Positions 1-6,360 of a stretch of 12,264 bases of DNA are shown here, piece by piece (the first letter of the stretch is position 1; each line of letters starts with the position of its first letter). Made by a program: the position numbers and the translations under genes. The notes beneath the pieces are model-generated. The model was not told the origin of the DNA. It did not search any database and was given only the letters and a program-made list of their open reading frames with translations. Source of the DNA: an uncultured Prevotellaceae bacterium (GTDB lineage: Bacteria > Bacteroidota > Bacteroidia > Bacteroidales > Bacteroidaceae); contig CAMKMK010000052.1 in NCBI GenBank assembly GCA_946413885.1, positions 1 to 12,264 on the forward strand, read 5' to 3'.

Positions 1-731
1 AGAGCCCAGATGCTGGCAGCCTGCTCAATGCATTCTATATAGGAATCCAGGAAAAGACCCAACGAATTGCTGTAGGCCTCATCCTGCTGAACATTGGCGC
101 CACCAAAATTGGCATAACCTCGATGGATGGGCGACATGATGTAAACACGAGCCTTGGGAAAATTCTTCTTCACGTAGTTGAGCAGGTTGTTCAGGCGACC
201 ACAAAAAGTGGAAGTGCTCACCGCCACCGCACGATGTTTCAGTCCGTTCTCAGTCCGCTCATTGAACCAATTACCTATGGTGCATCCCTGGTTGTAATCA
301 TTGGTGCCGCCAAAGATGATGACAGCATCGAAAGCTTTGCCTTCCTCACGCTGAAGTTTCAAAAGTTGCTGAGCCTGGGTAAGCATTCCGCTGATGTTGG
401 CACCATTCTGGGCATAACATGTGGTGACCAAACCCAGCCACTCTGACATGAACTCCCACCAGCATTTTTCAGTTCCCACGTGGACAGCATCTGAAATGGA
501 ATCACCCAGGACGCCTACCCGCTTGCCCTTCCAAGGGTTCTGACCCAAGACGTTTACCACGACAGGTTCTGGCTCTTCGTCAGCCACATTGAAGACCAGG
601 CTGTCAATCTGATCGTAATTATAGGAAGCTGCGTTGCCATTGGATTCATAAACCTTCAGATTCTGCGCTTGCAGAGTCTTCGACGAACCCAACAAAATCG
701 TCATCAAAGCGAGCCAAAACTTCATTCTCAT
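1..731 (-). CDS. Secreted SGNH/GDSL hydrolase, C-terminus cut by window edge
   Basis: The minus strand from ATG at 731 to the window edge gives 243 residues with no stop. Residues 1-22 form a Sec signal peptide (KFWLALMTILLGSS, probable cleavage after LQA), so the product is exported. Residues 24-50 form a short segment ending in the DSLVF motif often seen in secreted Bacteroidota proteins. The hydrolase domain starts near residue 67: block I is VLGDSISD with nucleophile Ser78, block II Gly is in NGANISG (about 110-115), and block III is GGTND with Asn144. The block V Asp/His pair lies beyond the edge. Families with these blocks are esterases, lipases or carbohydrate deacetylases; the substrate cannot be told from sequence. 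A second in-frame ATG lies two codons downstream. AAAGAGGA about a dozen bases upstream could act as a ribosome site, and a good promoter lies at 767-798. Family is secure, specificity unknown. Confidence 0.9.
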   Translation of the reverse strand, partial: MRMKFWLALMTILLGSSKTLQAQNLKVYESNGNAASYNYDQIDSLVFNVADEEPEPVVVNVLGQNPWKGKRVGVLGDSISDAVHVGTEKCWWEFMSEWLGLVTTCYAQNGANISGMLTQAQQLLKLQREEGKAFDAVIIFGGTNDYNQGCTIGNWFNERTENGLKHRAVAVSTSTFCGRLNNLLNYVKKNFPKARVYIMSPIHRGYANFGGANVQQDEAYSNSLGLFLDSYIECIEQAASIWA

Positions 732-766
732 GGTTTCTTAGTCCTCTTTAGTTGCTATTATCAACG

Positions 767-798
767 CAAAAATAGCATTTAATAATGAAAGAAACAAA
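767..798 (-). promoter_or_regulatory. Bacteroidota-type promoter of the SGNH hydrolase gene
   Basis: Read on the minus strand, TTTG (795-798) is followed after 20 bases by TATTTTTG (767-774). This matches the Bacteroidota sigma-ABfr consensus TTTG-N19-21-TAnnTTTG. Transcription would begin a few bases downstream, giving a leader of roughly 30 bases before the ATG at 731. Motif match is seen; activity is inferred. Confidence 0.65.
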
Positions 799-902
799 TT
801 TTCACGTTAAAAAAAACAGCTATATGGCAAATCAGGCAGGAAATACCCATTTTCCCCCAGCCATTCTTTATCCGCAAAACTCCATCCAAAGGATGAAAAT
901 CA

Positions 903-990
903 TGCCACACGTCGAAACCGAAAAGACAACACGTTGAAATCGCAAAGACAACACGTTCTTCCTGCAAAGACAACACGTTGTCTTTTTGAG
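903..990. repeat. 22-bp tandem repeat array A, four units
   Basis: Four contiguous units of exactly 22 bp start at 903, 925, 947 and 969. The unit core is GACAACACGTTG followed by an A-rich ten-base tail (AAATCGCAAA in the unit at 925). The 903 unit is degenerate, matching the 925 unit at 16 of 22 positions. The 947 unit keeps the core up to GTT and the GCAAA end but has a changed middle. The last unit ends GTTGTCTTTTTGAG, which gives a perfect dyad at 966-985. The array ends three bases before the stop codon of the minus-strand gene at 993-1718. The same repeat occurs at 7676-7763. There are no spacers, so it is not a CRISPR array. Confidence 0.9.
966..985. repeat. Perfect 9-bp inverted repeat in the last unit of array A
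   Basis: AAAGACAAC (966-974) and GTTGTCTTT (977-985) are perfect reverse complements around the two bases AC. It lies eight bases past the stop codon of the membrane protein gene at 993. As RNA it could fold into an 8-bp stem with a 4-base loop. On the minus strand no U-run follows, so a terminator role is doubtful; on the plus strand T-rich sequence follows. As DNA it could bind a dimeric protein. Confidence 0.6.
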
Positions 991-992
991 GC

Positions 993-1718
993 TCACTTGT
1001 CGAGTAAAATGATGTGCATTCGAGGGTCTTTAAGCATGATACGTCCAATGGGGGAAAGCATCAAGCCCAACTGCGAAGTGCCCTGCTTGCGTGTAACAAA
1101 CCCGATGTCTATCTCCTTGTACTGATTGTGGAGAGGCCCATACCATTTACTGGGAATATCCAGCGCACTCACGCAACCGCTGTTGGCAATCCTGCTGAGG
1201 CGGGTAATCACGCTATCTTTCTGATTACGAGACAGTTCTGATGGATTGGGAGCTTTCATGGGATAGACTGTATAGAAGTTTGAGACCGTAAAGACCCTCA
1301 TCAAGTCCCAAGCGGAAGTCTCCACCACCAACTGCCGCTTGTCTGCATGATACTGATGGAAAAGCTTCACCAGTACATCCATGAACAGCGAAAGGTTCTC
1401 ATCAGAGAGGTTCCTCATGTCCATCCAAAGATGACTCTGAGGATGCTCAGCCAGGAACTCGAAAAAGGGATCGATTGGTTTGCCTGAGACAGAATCCTCA
1501 CCTTGCACGACCAGCAGGGTGCTGTCTTGGCTGATAAAGACATTCACTTGGAAATTAGGATACTCAGAATACATCTGCTGGACTTCCTCCAAAGAATAGC
1601 ATTCCGCCAACCAGATCTTACTTTGATGCTTGCCAACCATACGCCAAGAGGACACCACATAGGCGGCACAAATCAACAAGAGAAGTCCCAATACAGAACA
1701 AAAAATCTTCCTTTTCAT
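993..1718 (-). CDS. Single-pass membrane protein with degenerate GDPD-like barrel
   Basis: 241 residues. I place the start at ATG 1718 (MKRKIF), preceded by AAAGGAAGATG. An earlier in-frame ATG at 1742 lies almost on the -7 promoter element (1744-1751) and so is unlikely to be within the message. Residues 5-24 are a hydrophobic helix after basic residues: an uncleaved anchor or signal, with the rest outside the cytoplasm. The remainder resembles the layout of glycerophosphodiester phosphodiesterase/FAM151-type TIM barrels: WLAEC (36-40) where the first active-site segment would sit, QVNVFI (57-62) at the usual E-x-D strand, VVQGED (70-75) at the usual His-Asp segment, and LWMDMRNLSDEN (97-108), which matches the conserved 'lW-D-KNL--N' strand. 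The usual catalytic His and Glu/Asp residues are not evident, so it may be inactive or binding only. The family call is a tentative recognition by eye. It lies divergent to the glycosyltransferase operon. Confidence 0.8.
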   Translation of the reverse strand: MKRKIFCSVLGLLLLICAAYVVSSWRMVGKHQSKIWLAECYSLEEVQQMYSEYPNFQVNVFISQDSTLLVVQGEDSVSGKPIDPFFEFLAEHPQSHLWMDMRNLSDENLSLFMDVLVKLFHQYHADKRQLVVETSAWDLMRVFTVSNFYTVYPMKAPNPSELSRNQKDSVITRLSRIANSGCVSALDIPSKWYGPLHNQYKEIDIGFVTRKQGTSQLGLMLSPIGRIMLKDPRMHIILLDK

Positions 1719-1743
1719 GCAACATCTTCCTTTTATACTCATG

Positions 1744-1751
1744 CAAAGATA
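1744..1751 (-). promoter_or_regulatory. -7 promoter element of the membrane protein gene
   Basis: TATCTTTG on the minus strand matches TAnnTTTG and sits 25 bases before the chosen ATG at 1718. No TTTG lies at the expected -33 distance (about 1771-1775). It helps rule out the in-frame ATG at 1742, which is only one base away from the element. Confidence 0.5.
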
Positions 1752-1794
1752 CGACTTTTGAAGGAGAATATTTCCTTATCTCACCAAGAATGTT

Positions 1795-1802
1795 TACTTT
1801 TG
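1795..1802 (+). promoter_or_regulatory. -7 promoter element of the glycosyltransferase-kinase operon
   Basis: TACTTTTG matches TAnnTTTG and ends 16 bases before the ATG at 1819, implying a leader of about ten bases without a clear Shine-Dalgarno sequence. A near-match TTTC lies at 1771-1774, 20 bases upstream, where -33 TTTG is expected. That position is also where the -33 box of the divergent minus-strand promoter would fall. Confidence 0.5.
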
Positions 1803-1818
1803 CATAAAATAATTCTCG

Positions 1819-2535
1819 ATGAAGCGACTTCATGTCATTACTCCTGTTAAGGATTCCATAGATTCCACCCTCGAAACGGCGAAAGCCATCCTGGGTTCGG
1901 AATTGCAGGTTCCCTTTACCTATACCTTATATAATGACTTCAGCTCGCCAGAGAATACGGAACGCTTGAAGCAGGCTTCAGAGGAATTGGGATTCCGACT
2001 GGTGAACCTGAGCGACCTGACTTCTCATCCTTCCCCCAACTACCTGATGATTCTTCAACGCGAACAGGAGACTTGCTTGCAGGAGGAGGCTGGATTGCTG
2101 ATTGTGGAGAGCGACGTCAAAGTAAATCCTGACACCTTGCAGGGATTGTGGAATGGTGCTAAGGAACGTCCTGAAAGCGGCATTTGTGCGTCAGTCACTA
2201 TCGACGAGTCAGGAACCATCAATTATCCTTATCTTTTCGCCAAAGGAAAAGAGAATCAGGTGATAGATAGCCGTAAGCATTGCTCGTTTTGCTGCTCACT
2301 CCTGACCTTGGAACTCCTTCGAAAGGTGGATTTCAATGAACTGGATGCATCCAAGAACTGGTTCGATGTCACCATCTCTCACTTATCCTTGCAGGAAGGA
2401 CTCCACAACTACCTCTTCACCACACTTCCCGTCCTGCATCGCCCTCATGGAAGCCGCCCCTGGAAACTGTTGAAATACAGCAATCCATTGAAGTATTACT
2501 GGATAAAATTCACAAAAGGATTCGACAAGATATGA
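1819..2535 (+). CDS. GT2-like (GT-A fold) glycosyltransferase
   Basis: 238 residues. The N-terminus KRLHVITPVKDSIDSTLETAKAI is the opening strand and helix of a GT-A fold, followed by the nucleotide-binding strand TYTLYNDFSS (34-43). The metal site motif is LLIVESDVKVNPDTL (93-107), with ESD at 97-99 in place of the classic DxD. WFDVTISHLS (181-190) could supply the catalytic base, and LPVLHRPHGSRPW (203-215) has paired histidines where many GT-A enzymes bind metal or the diphosphate. There are no membrane helices, so it would be cytosolic or peripheral, adding a sugar to a lipid-linked glycan or LPS core. The stop overlaps the next gene by 4 bases (ATGA), indicating translational coupling. 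Donor and acceptor cannot be read from sequence; galactofuranose context is an inference from neighbours. Confidence 0.85.
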   Translation: MKRLHVITPVKDSIDSTLETAKAILGSELQVPFTYTLYNDFSSPENTERLKQASEELGFRLVNLSDLTSHPSPNYLMILQREQETCLQEEAGLLIVESDVKVNPDTLQGLWNGAKERPESGICASVTIDESGTINYPYLFAKGKENQVIDSRKHCSFCCSLLTLELLRKVDFNELDASKNWFDVTISHLSLQEGLHNYLFTTLPVLHRPHGSRPWKLLKYSNPLKYYWIKFTKGFDKI

Positions 2536-3302
2536 TGCCCACGCGCTTATCAACACATCCTGCCATCCTCGAATTGCTGCCAGGATACGAAAAGATGGAA
2601 GGTTTCTTGCTATCCCTGCCCTCTTTGTTCCAAAAGGGGGAAGGTGAACTTATCCACGATGGACGCAATCAACTGAGGATACTGACCTATGAAGGAGAGA
2701 AATACGTGGTGAAAGCTTTCAAGAAGCCCGTTTTCATCAATCGGCTTGTTTATGGAATCTTCCGTCCGTCGAAAGCAAAGAGATCGATGGAGAATGCTCT
2801 CCTTCTCAAAAGCATTGGCGTGGGAACGCCTGAACCAATTGGTTACATCAACCTGCGCAAAAAGTTCCTCTTTACCCGCAGTTTTTTCGTCACCCGCCTT
2901 TCAACGTGTTCTTATCGCTACGACATGCTCTTCCGCCGTCACTTTGATTGCGAGGAGAAAGTCTTGAGGGAAGTAGGTCGCATCACAGCCAATCTGCACG
3001 AGCATGGGATTTCACATCTGGATTATGGCAGAGGAAACATTCTGTTTGATGAAATGCCTGACGGAAACGTAAGGTTGGAACTGGTCGATCTGAACCGCCT
3101 AAAACGTGGCTCAGTCAACATGGTGAAGGGATGCAGGAACCTGGAACGTCTTCCTGCCACAGAACAAATGCACAGATGGATTGCTGAGGAATATGCCAAA
3201 GCACGAAACTACGACGAGGAAGAATGCTTCCAACTCATGCGCAAATTCCGCAAAGCACAACCAGGACATGAAACGAACGAATTTCCTGAGGAGACCACAT
3301 AA
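2532..3302 (+). CDS. WaaP/Kdo-kinase-like LPS sugar kinase
   Basis: 256 residues with a compact protein-kinase-like fold of the lipopolysaccharide kinase (Kdo/WaaP) type. YVVKAF carries the probable ATP-anchoring Lys61, SMENALLLKSIGV has a helix-C-type Glu87, SHLDYGRGNILF (161-172) is the catalytic loop with Asp164 and metal-binding Asn169, and ELVDLNRL (183-190) is the DFG-equivalent with Asp186. Such enzymes phosphorylate core sugars (heptose or Kdo) of LPS at the inner membrane using ATP. The basic segment around 108-140 may contact membrane or lipid A. The start ATG at 2532 overlaps the upstream stop; a second ATG follows at once at 2535. The following gene begins with no gap after the TAA. 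The gene belongs with the two flanking glycosyltransferases. Kinase family is fairly secure; the phosphorylated sugar is unknown. Confidence 0.85.
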   Translation: MMPTRLSTHPAILELLPGYEKMEGFLLSLPSLFQKGEGELIHDGRNQLRILTYEGEKYVVKAFKKPVFINRLVYGIFRPSKAKRSMENALLLKSIGVGTPEPIGYINLRKKFLFTRSFFVTRLSTCSYRYDMLFRRHFDCEEKVLREVGRITANLHEHGISHLDYGRGNILFDEMPDGNVRLELVDLNRLKRGSVNMVKGCRNLERLPATEQMHRWIAEEYAKARNYDEEECFQLMRKFRKAQPGHETNEFPEETT

Positions 3303-4205
3303 ATGAAACCCCAAAAAGTCATAGCTGTAGTCGTGACCTACAATCGGATGGAACTCCTGAAGAAATGCATCGAAAAGCTCAGGGAGAATCATCCTGCGCA
3401 AATCATTGTGGTGAACAACGATAGCAAAGATGGCACATCACAATGGCTGGAAAACCAAACGGATCTGCTTGTCATTCATCAAGAGAATCTGGGAGGAAGC
3501 GGTGGATTCTACACGGGCATAGAGAAAGCGATGGAAGAAGGTGCTGACTGGATATGGTGCATGGACGATGATGTGTTTCCTCACAACGATTGCCTGGCAA
3601 ACCTGCTTCCCTTCACAGGAGATTCCTCAACTGGAATTCTGGCTCCCCGCAGGCTGATGGATGGAGAAATCTTTACCAATGATTTCTGTCGATACAACTT
3701 GACAAATCCTTTCCGCTCGATGTATCAAAAGCGATTGAAAGGAAAAGATATCCAAAAACCTACAGAAATTGTCGGAACGGCTTTCGAGGGGCTTTTTATC
3801 AGCAGAGCAGTAGTGGAGAAGATAGGTTTTCCCAACAAGGACCTATTCATCTTTTGCGATGATACTGACTATTGCTTGCGTGCTCATCTGGCAGGATTTC
3901 GATTGCTCTACATTCCTGATGCCCTGATGGACAAGGAACATTTCTTCAACCACGACACATGGGCTGAACGGCAGAAGAAGAAGAAATGGAAACGTGCTTA
4001 CCAAGTCCGCAACTCAGCCTATCTGAATCATCATTATGGAAAAAATTTTGCTGTCAGATACCTTCGTCCACTAAACAATCTCTTGGGTTATCTGCTTACC
4101 ATCGCTGTTGCCGCTCCTTTGATGAAAGGCTACGAATGGAAGGATGCAAAGATCCTGACAAAAGCCTGCAGGGACGGATTGGCTGAGAGGTTGGGAAAGA
4201 TGTAA
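3303..4205 (+). CDS. GT2 glycosyltransferase, galactofuranosyltransferase GlfT1-like
   Basis: 300 residues. Features in order: IAVVVTYNRMELLKKCI (7-23), the GT2 N-terminus; IIVVNNDSKDGT (34-45), UDP binding; ENLGGSGGFYTGI (61-73); WIWCMDDDVFP (83-93), with the metal-binding DDD at 88-90; VGTAFEGLFISRAVV (157-171), the acceptor region; FCDDTDYCLRAHLAGFR (184-200), with probable catalytic base Asp186 or Asp187; and His213 in DKEHFF. The 'NLGGSGGF' and 'W-W-MDDD' pair is characteristic of the GT2 branch that includes mycobacterial GlfT1-type galactofuranosyl- and related rhamnosyltransferases. A hydrophobic stretch (about 255-275) may bind the membrane. The gene follows the kinase without any gap and ends 22 bases from the stop of the convergent glf gene. 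A galactofuranosyl donor is therefore likely but not proven. Confidence 0.85.
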   Translation: MKPQKVIAVVVTYNRMELLKKCIEKLRENHPAQIIVVNNDSKDGTSQWLENQTDLLVIHQENLGGSGGFYTGIEKAMEEGADWIWCMDDDVFPHNDCLANLLPFTGDSSTGILAPRRLMDGEIFTNDFCRYNLTNPFRSMYQKRLKGKDIQKPTEIVGTAFEGLFISRAVVEKIGFPNKDLFIFCDDTDYCLRAHLAGFRLLYIPDALMDKEHFFNHDTWAERQKKKKWKRAYQVRNSAYLNHHYGKNFAVRYLRPLNNLLGYLLTIAVAAPLMKGYEWKDAKILTKACRDGLAERLGKM

Positions 4206-4227
4206 TCCTCTGCCTCACACAAAAACT

Positions 4228-5355
4228 TCACGCTTCCTCCTTAGACCAAAGCTGCATGGCTCGCTCAATGGTGGGTGCCATATCGTAATACTTGTATTCC
4301 GCCAAACGTCCAGCGAAGATTACATTCTCCTCTTTGGCTGCCAAGGTCTGATATTCACGTAGCAAAGCAGAATTCTTCTCGTCATTTACTGGGTAATATG
4401 GTTCCATGCCTGGCATCCATTCCATGCTGTATTCCTTGCTGATAACCGTTTGGGGATTATCATAAACAGCAGGCCCAAACTGCTCGAAATGCTTGTGTTC
4501 GATGATACGTGTATATGGGACATCACGATCCGTGTAATTCACCACAGCATTTCCTTGATAATTAGGAGTTTCCAATACCTCTGTCTCGAATCGAACCGTA
4601 CGATATTGGAGATGTCCCAACCTGTAATCGAAATAAGCATCAAGGGGGCCTGTGTAAAGAACCTTGTCTGCCAGGGTATCCAACTCTTGCTTATGTTCCA
4701 GGAAGTCAGTCTTCAGCCGAACCTCTATGTCCTGAAGAAGCCTGTCAATCAACCTGTTGTAACCACCAATGGGAATGCCCTGATAGCTATCGTTGAAATA
4801 ATTGTTGTCAAAGACAAAGCGAAGAGGCAAGCGACGAATGATGAAAGCGGGCAATTCGTTGCAGGAACGTCCCCATTGCTTCTCAGTATATCCTTTGATA
4901 AGACGCTCGAAGATATCCTTCCCTACCAGCGCAAGTGCCTGTTCTTCCAAATTGGCAGGTTCTCTCCCATCAAGCTTTCTTATGGCTTCACTTCGCTGTT
5001 CCTCGATCTTCCTTCTTGCCTGAAGAGGCGTGGTGACACCCCACATCTGATAGAATGTGTTCATGTTGAAGGGCAAGTTGTAAAGTTTGCCCTGATAGTT
5101 TGCCACAGGACTATTGGTGTACCTGTTACATTCAGCGATTCCATTCACAAACTGCCACACCTCGCGATTGTTGGTATGCAGTATATGGGCTCCATACTGA
5201 TGCACCTGAATGCCTGCCACTTCCTGACAATGCACGTTACCCCCTGTGTGAGCCCTACGTTCAACTACCAAGCACCGCTTGCCTGCATGATGAGCCAAAT
5301 AAGCAAACGTGGCTCCCATCAAGCCCGATCCTACTATCAGATAATCGTATTGCAT
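4228..5355 (-). CDS. glf: UDP-galactopyranose mutase
   Basis: 375 residues, typical length for the bacterial enzyme, which uses reduced FAD to interconvert UDP-galactopyranose and UDP-galactofuranose in the cytosol. The N-terminal dinucleotide fold has IVGSGLMGATFA (7-18), VERRAHTGGN (31-40) and YGAHILHT (54-61). Family motifs follow: LPFNMNTF (94-101), GYTEKQWG (155-162) with substrate-stacking Trp161, FIIRRLPLRF (171-180) with Arg175, IPIGGYNRLIDRLL (194-207), VNYTDRDVPYTRIIEHKHF (272-290) with Arg283, EPYYPV (318-323) and FAGRLAEYKYYDM (347-359) with Arg350 contacting the diphosphate. No key residue is missing. It is last in a minus-strand operon, 12 bases after the aldo/keto reductase stop. 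Its product is the donor substrate for galactofuranosyltransferases, and a likely one is encoded convergently next door. Confidence 0.97.
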   Translation of the reverse strand: MQYDYLIVGSGLMGATFAYLAHHAGKRCLVVERRAHTGGNVHCQEVAGIQVHQYGAHILHTNNREVWQFVNGIAECNRYTNSPVANYQGKLYNLPFNMNTFYQMWGVTTPLQARRKIEEQRSEAIRKLDGREPANLEEQALALVGKDIFERLIKGYTEKQWGRSCNELPAFIIRRLPLRFVFDNNYFNDSYQGIPIGGYNRLIDRLLQDIEVRLKTDFLEHKQELDTLADKVLYTGPLDAYFDYRLGHLQYRTVRFETEVLETPNYQGNAVVNYTDRDVPYTRIIEHKHFEQFGPAVYDNPQTVISKEYSMEWMPGMEPYYPVNDEKNSALLREYQTLAAKEENVIFAGRLAEYKYYDMAPTIERAMQLWSKEEA

Positions 5356-5367
5356 ATCCAGAATCAG

Positions 5368-6354
5368 TTAACGTCCTGACAAAATATCCTCTATCAATAT
5401 CAACTCGTCTTCATAGAAGGGAGAAGAATGCATGCAACAGAGATTCTTCTCCAATTGATCCACGCTGCTGGCTCCTACCAAAACGCTGGTAGTGGCAGGA
5501 TGTTTCAGAATCCATGCCAAAGACATCTGAGCCAAGGCCTCCCCTCGCTGCTGTGCCATCTCGTTCAAAGCACGCAATTGAGCCAGCAGGGTGTCATTCA
5601 GGACTTCCTTCTTCAGGAAGCGACCTTCCGTCATACGAGAACCAGCAGGAATACCATTGAGATACCTATCCGTAAGCAAACCTTGGGCAAGTGGGCTGAA
5701 AGAGATGAAACCAATTTGATTCTCGCTTAGGCAATCCAGGATCCCTTCATTTTCAGGCTCCCTATCGAGAAGATTATAGCGTCCCTGATAAATCAAGAGA
5801 GGCACGTCCCTTTCCTTCAAGTAAGGAATCGCAACTTTAAGCGCATCCAAAGGCCAACGACTGATGCCTATGTATAGAGCTTTTCCACTTCGAACGATGT
5901 CGACCAGACATTGAAGACTCTCCTCGAGAGGCGTTTCTGGATCATAGCGATGACAATAGAAAAGATCCACATAATCCAATCCCATGCGACTTAAACTTTG
6001 ATCCAAGCTCGCCATTAAATGCTTGCGGCTTGCCCAAGAACCATAAGGACCTTCCCACATGTCATAAGCAGCTTTCGTGCTGATAAACAGCTCATCACGA
6101 TAACCAAGCAGGTCCTCGCGAAGCAATCTTCCCAAGCGGCGCTCAGCATCGCCTGGCTCAGGTCCATAGTTGTTGGCAAGATCGAAATGTGTCACCCCAT
6201 GATCAAAAGCATAGAGTGCAATCTGACGGGAAGTTTCGTAAGGTGTACCTTCACCAAAATTATGCCAGAAGCCCAACGATACCTTAGGCAAAAGAACTCC
6301 ACTCCGACCGCATCGACAATACTTCATTCCATTGTTGTACCTGTTCTGATCCAT
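5368..6354 (-). CDS. Aldo/keto reductase (YghZ/Kv-beta-like branch)
   Basis: 328 residues forming a full (alpha/beta)8 barrel that uses NADPH to reduce aldehydes or ketones. The catalytic tetrad is visible: Asp58 in HFDLANNYG, Tyr63 in the same motif, Lys94 in ISTKAAYDMWEGPYG and His135 in YCHRYDPETP. The NADP site is seen in YQGRYNLLD (189-197), FSPLAQGLLTDRYL (219-232) and LVGASSVDQLEKNL (292-305). The ANNYGP...ER-LGRLL and WEGPYG-W-SRKHL patterns place it in the branch with E. coli YghZ (L-glyceraldehyde-3-phosphate reductase) and potassium-channel beta subunits. It starts six bases after the acyltransferase stop and is followed by glf 12 bases on, so all three are probably co-transcribed. 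No Shine-Dalgarno is seen. The in-frame ATG at codon 10 is a less likely start. Its substrate, and any link to surface sugars, is unknown. Confidence 0.92.
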   Translation of the reverse strand: MDQNRYNNGMKYCRCGRSGVLLPKVSLGFWHNFGEGTPYETSRQIALYAFDHGVTHFDLANNYGPEPGDAERRLGRLLREDLLGYRDELFISTKAAYDMWEGPYGSWASRKHLMASLDQSLSRMGLDYVDLFYCHRYDPETPLEESLQCLVDIVRSGKALYIGISRWPLDALKVAIPYLKERDVPLLIYQGRYNLLDREPENEGILDCLSENQIGFISFSPLAQGLLTDRYLNGIPAGSRMTEGRFLKKEVLNDTLLAQLRALNEMAQQRGEALAQMSLAWILKHPATTSVLVGASSVDQLEKNLCCMHSSPFYEDELILIEDILSGR

Positions 6355-6360
6355 AACGAT

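Noticed and set aside
883..895. CATCC-AAA-GGATG inverted repeat
   Set aside because: Five-base arms with a three-base loop and no T-run; too short to support a function.
966..985. Dyad as intrinsic terminator of the gene at 993-1718
   Set aside because: On the minus strand the stem is followed by CTTTGCAGG-type sequence and not a U-run, and the loop is very small.
903..990. CRISPR array interpretation of the 22-bp repeats
   Set aside because: Units are contiguous without unique spacers and no cas gene is present.
2901..2918. TCAACGTGTTCTTATCGC inside the kinase gene, resembling one repeat unit
   Set aside because: Fifteen of eighteen bases match, but it is a single copy in a conserved coding frame, so I treat it as chance.
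4450..5379. 309-codon plus-strand open frame opposite glf
   Set aside because: glf on the minus strand has every family motif, so this is an antisense shadow.
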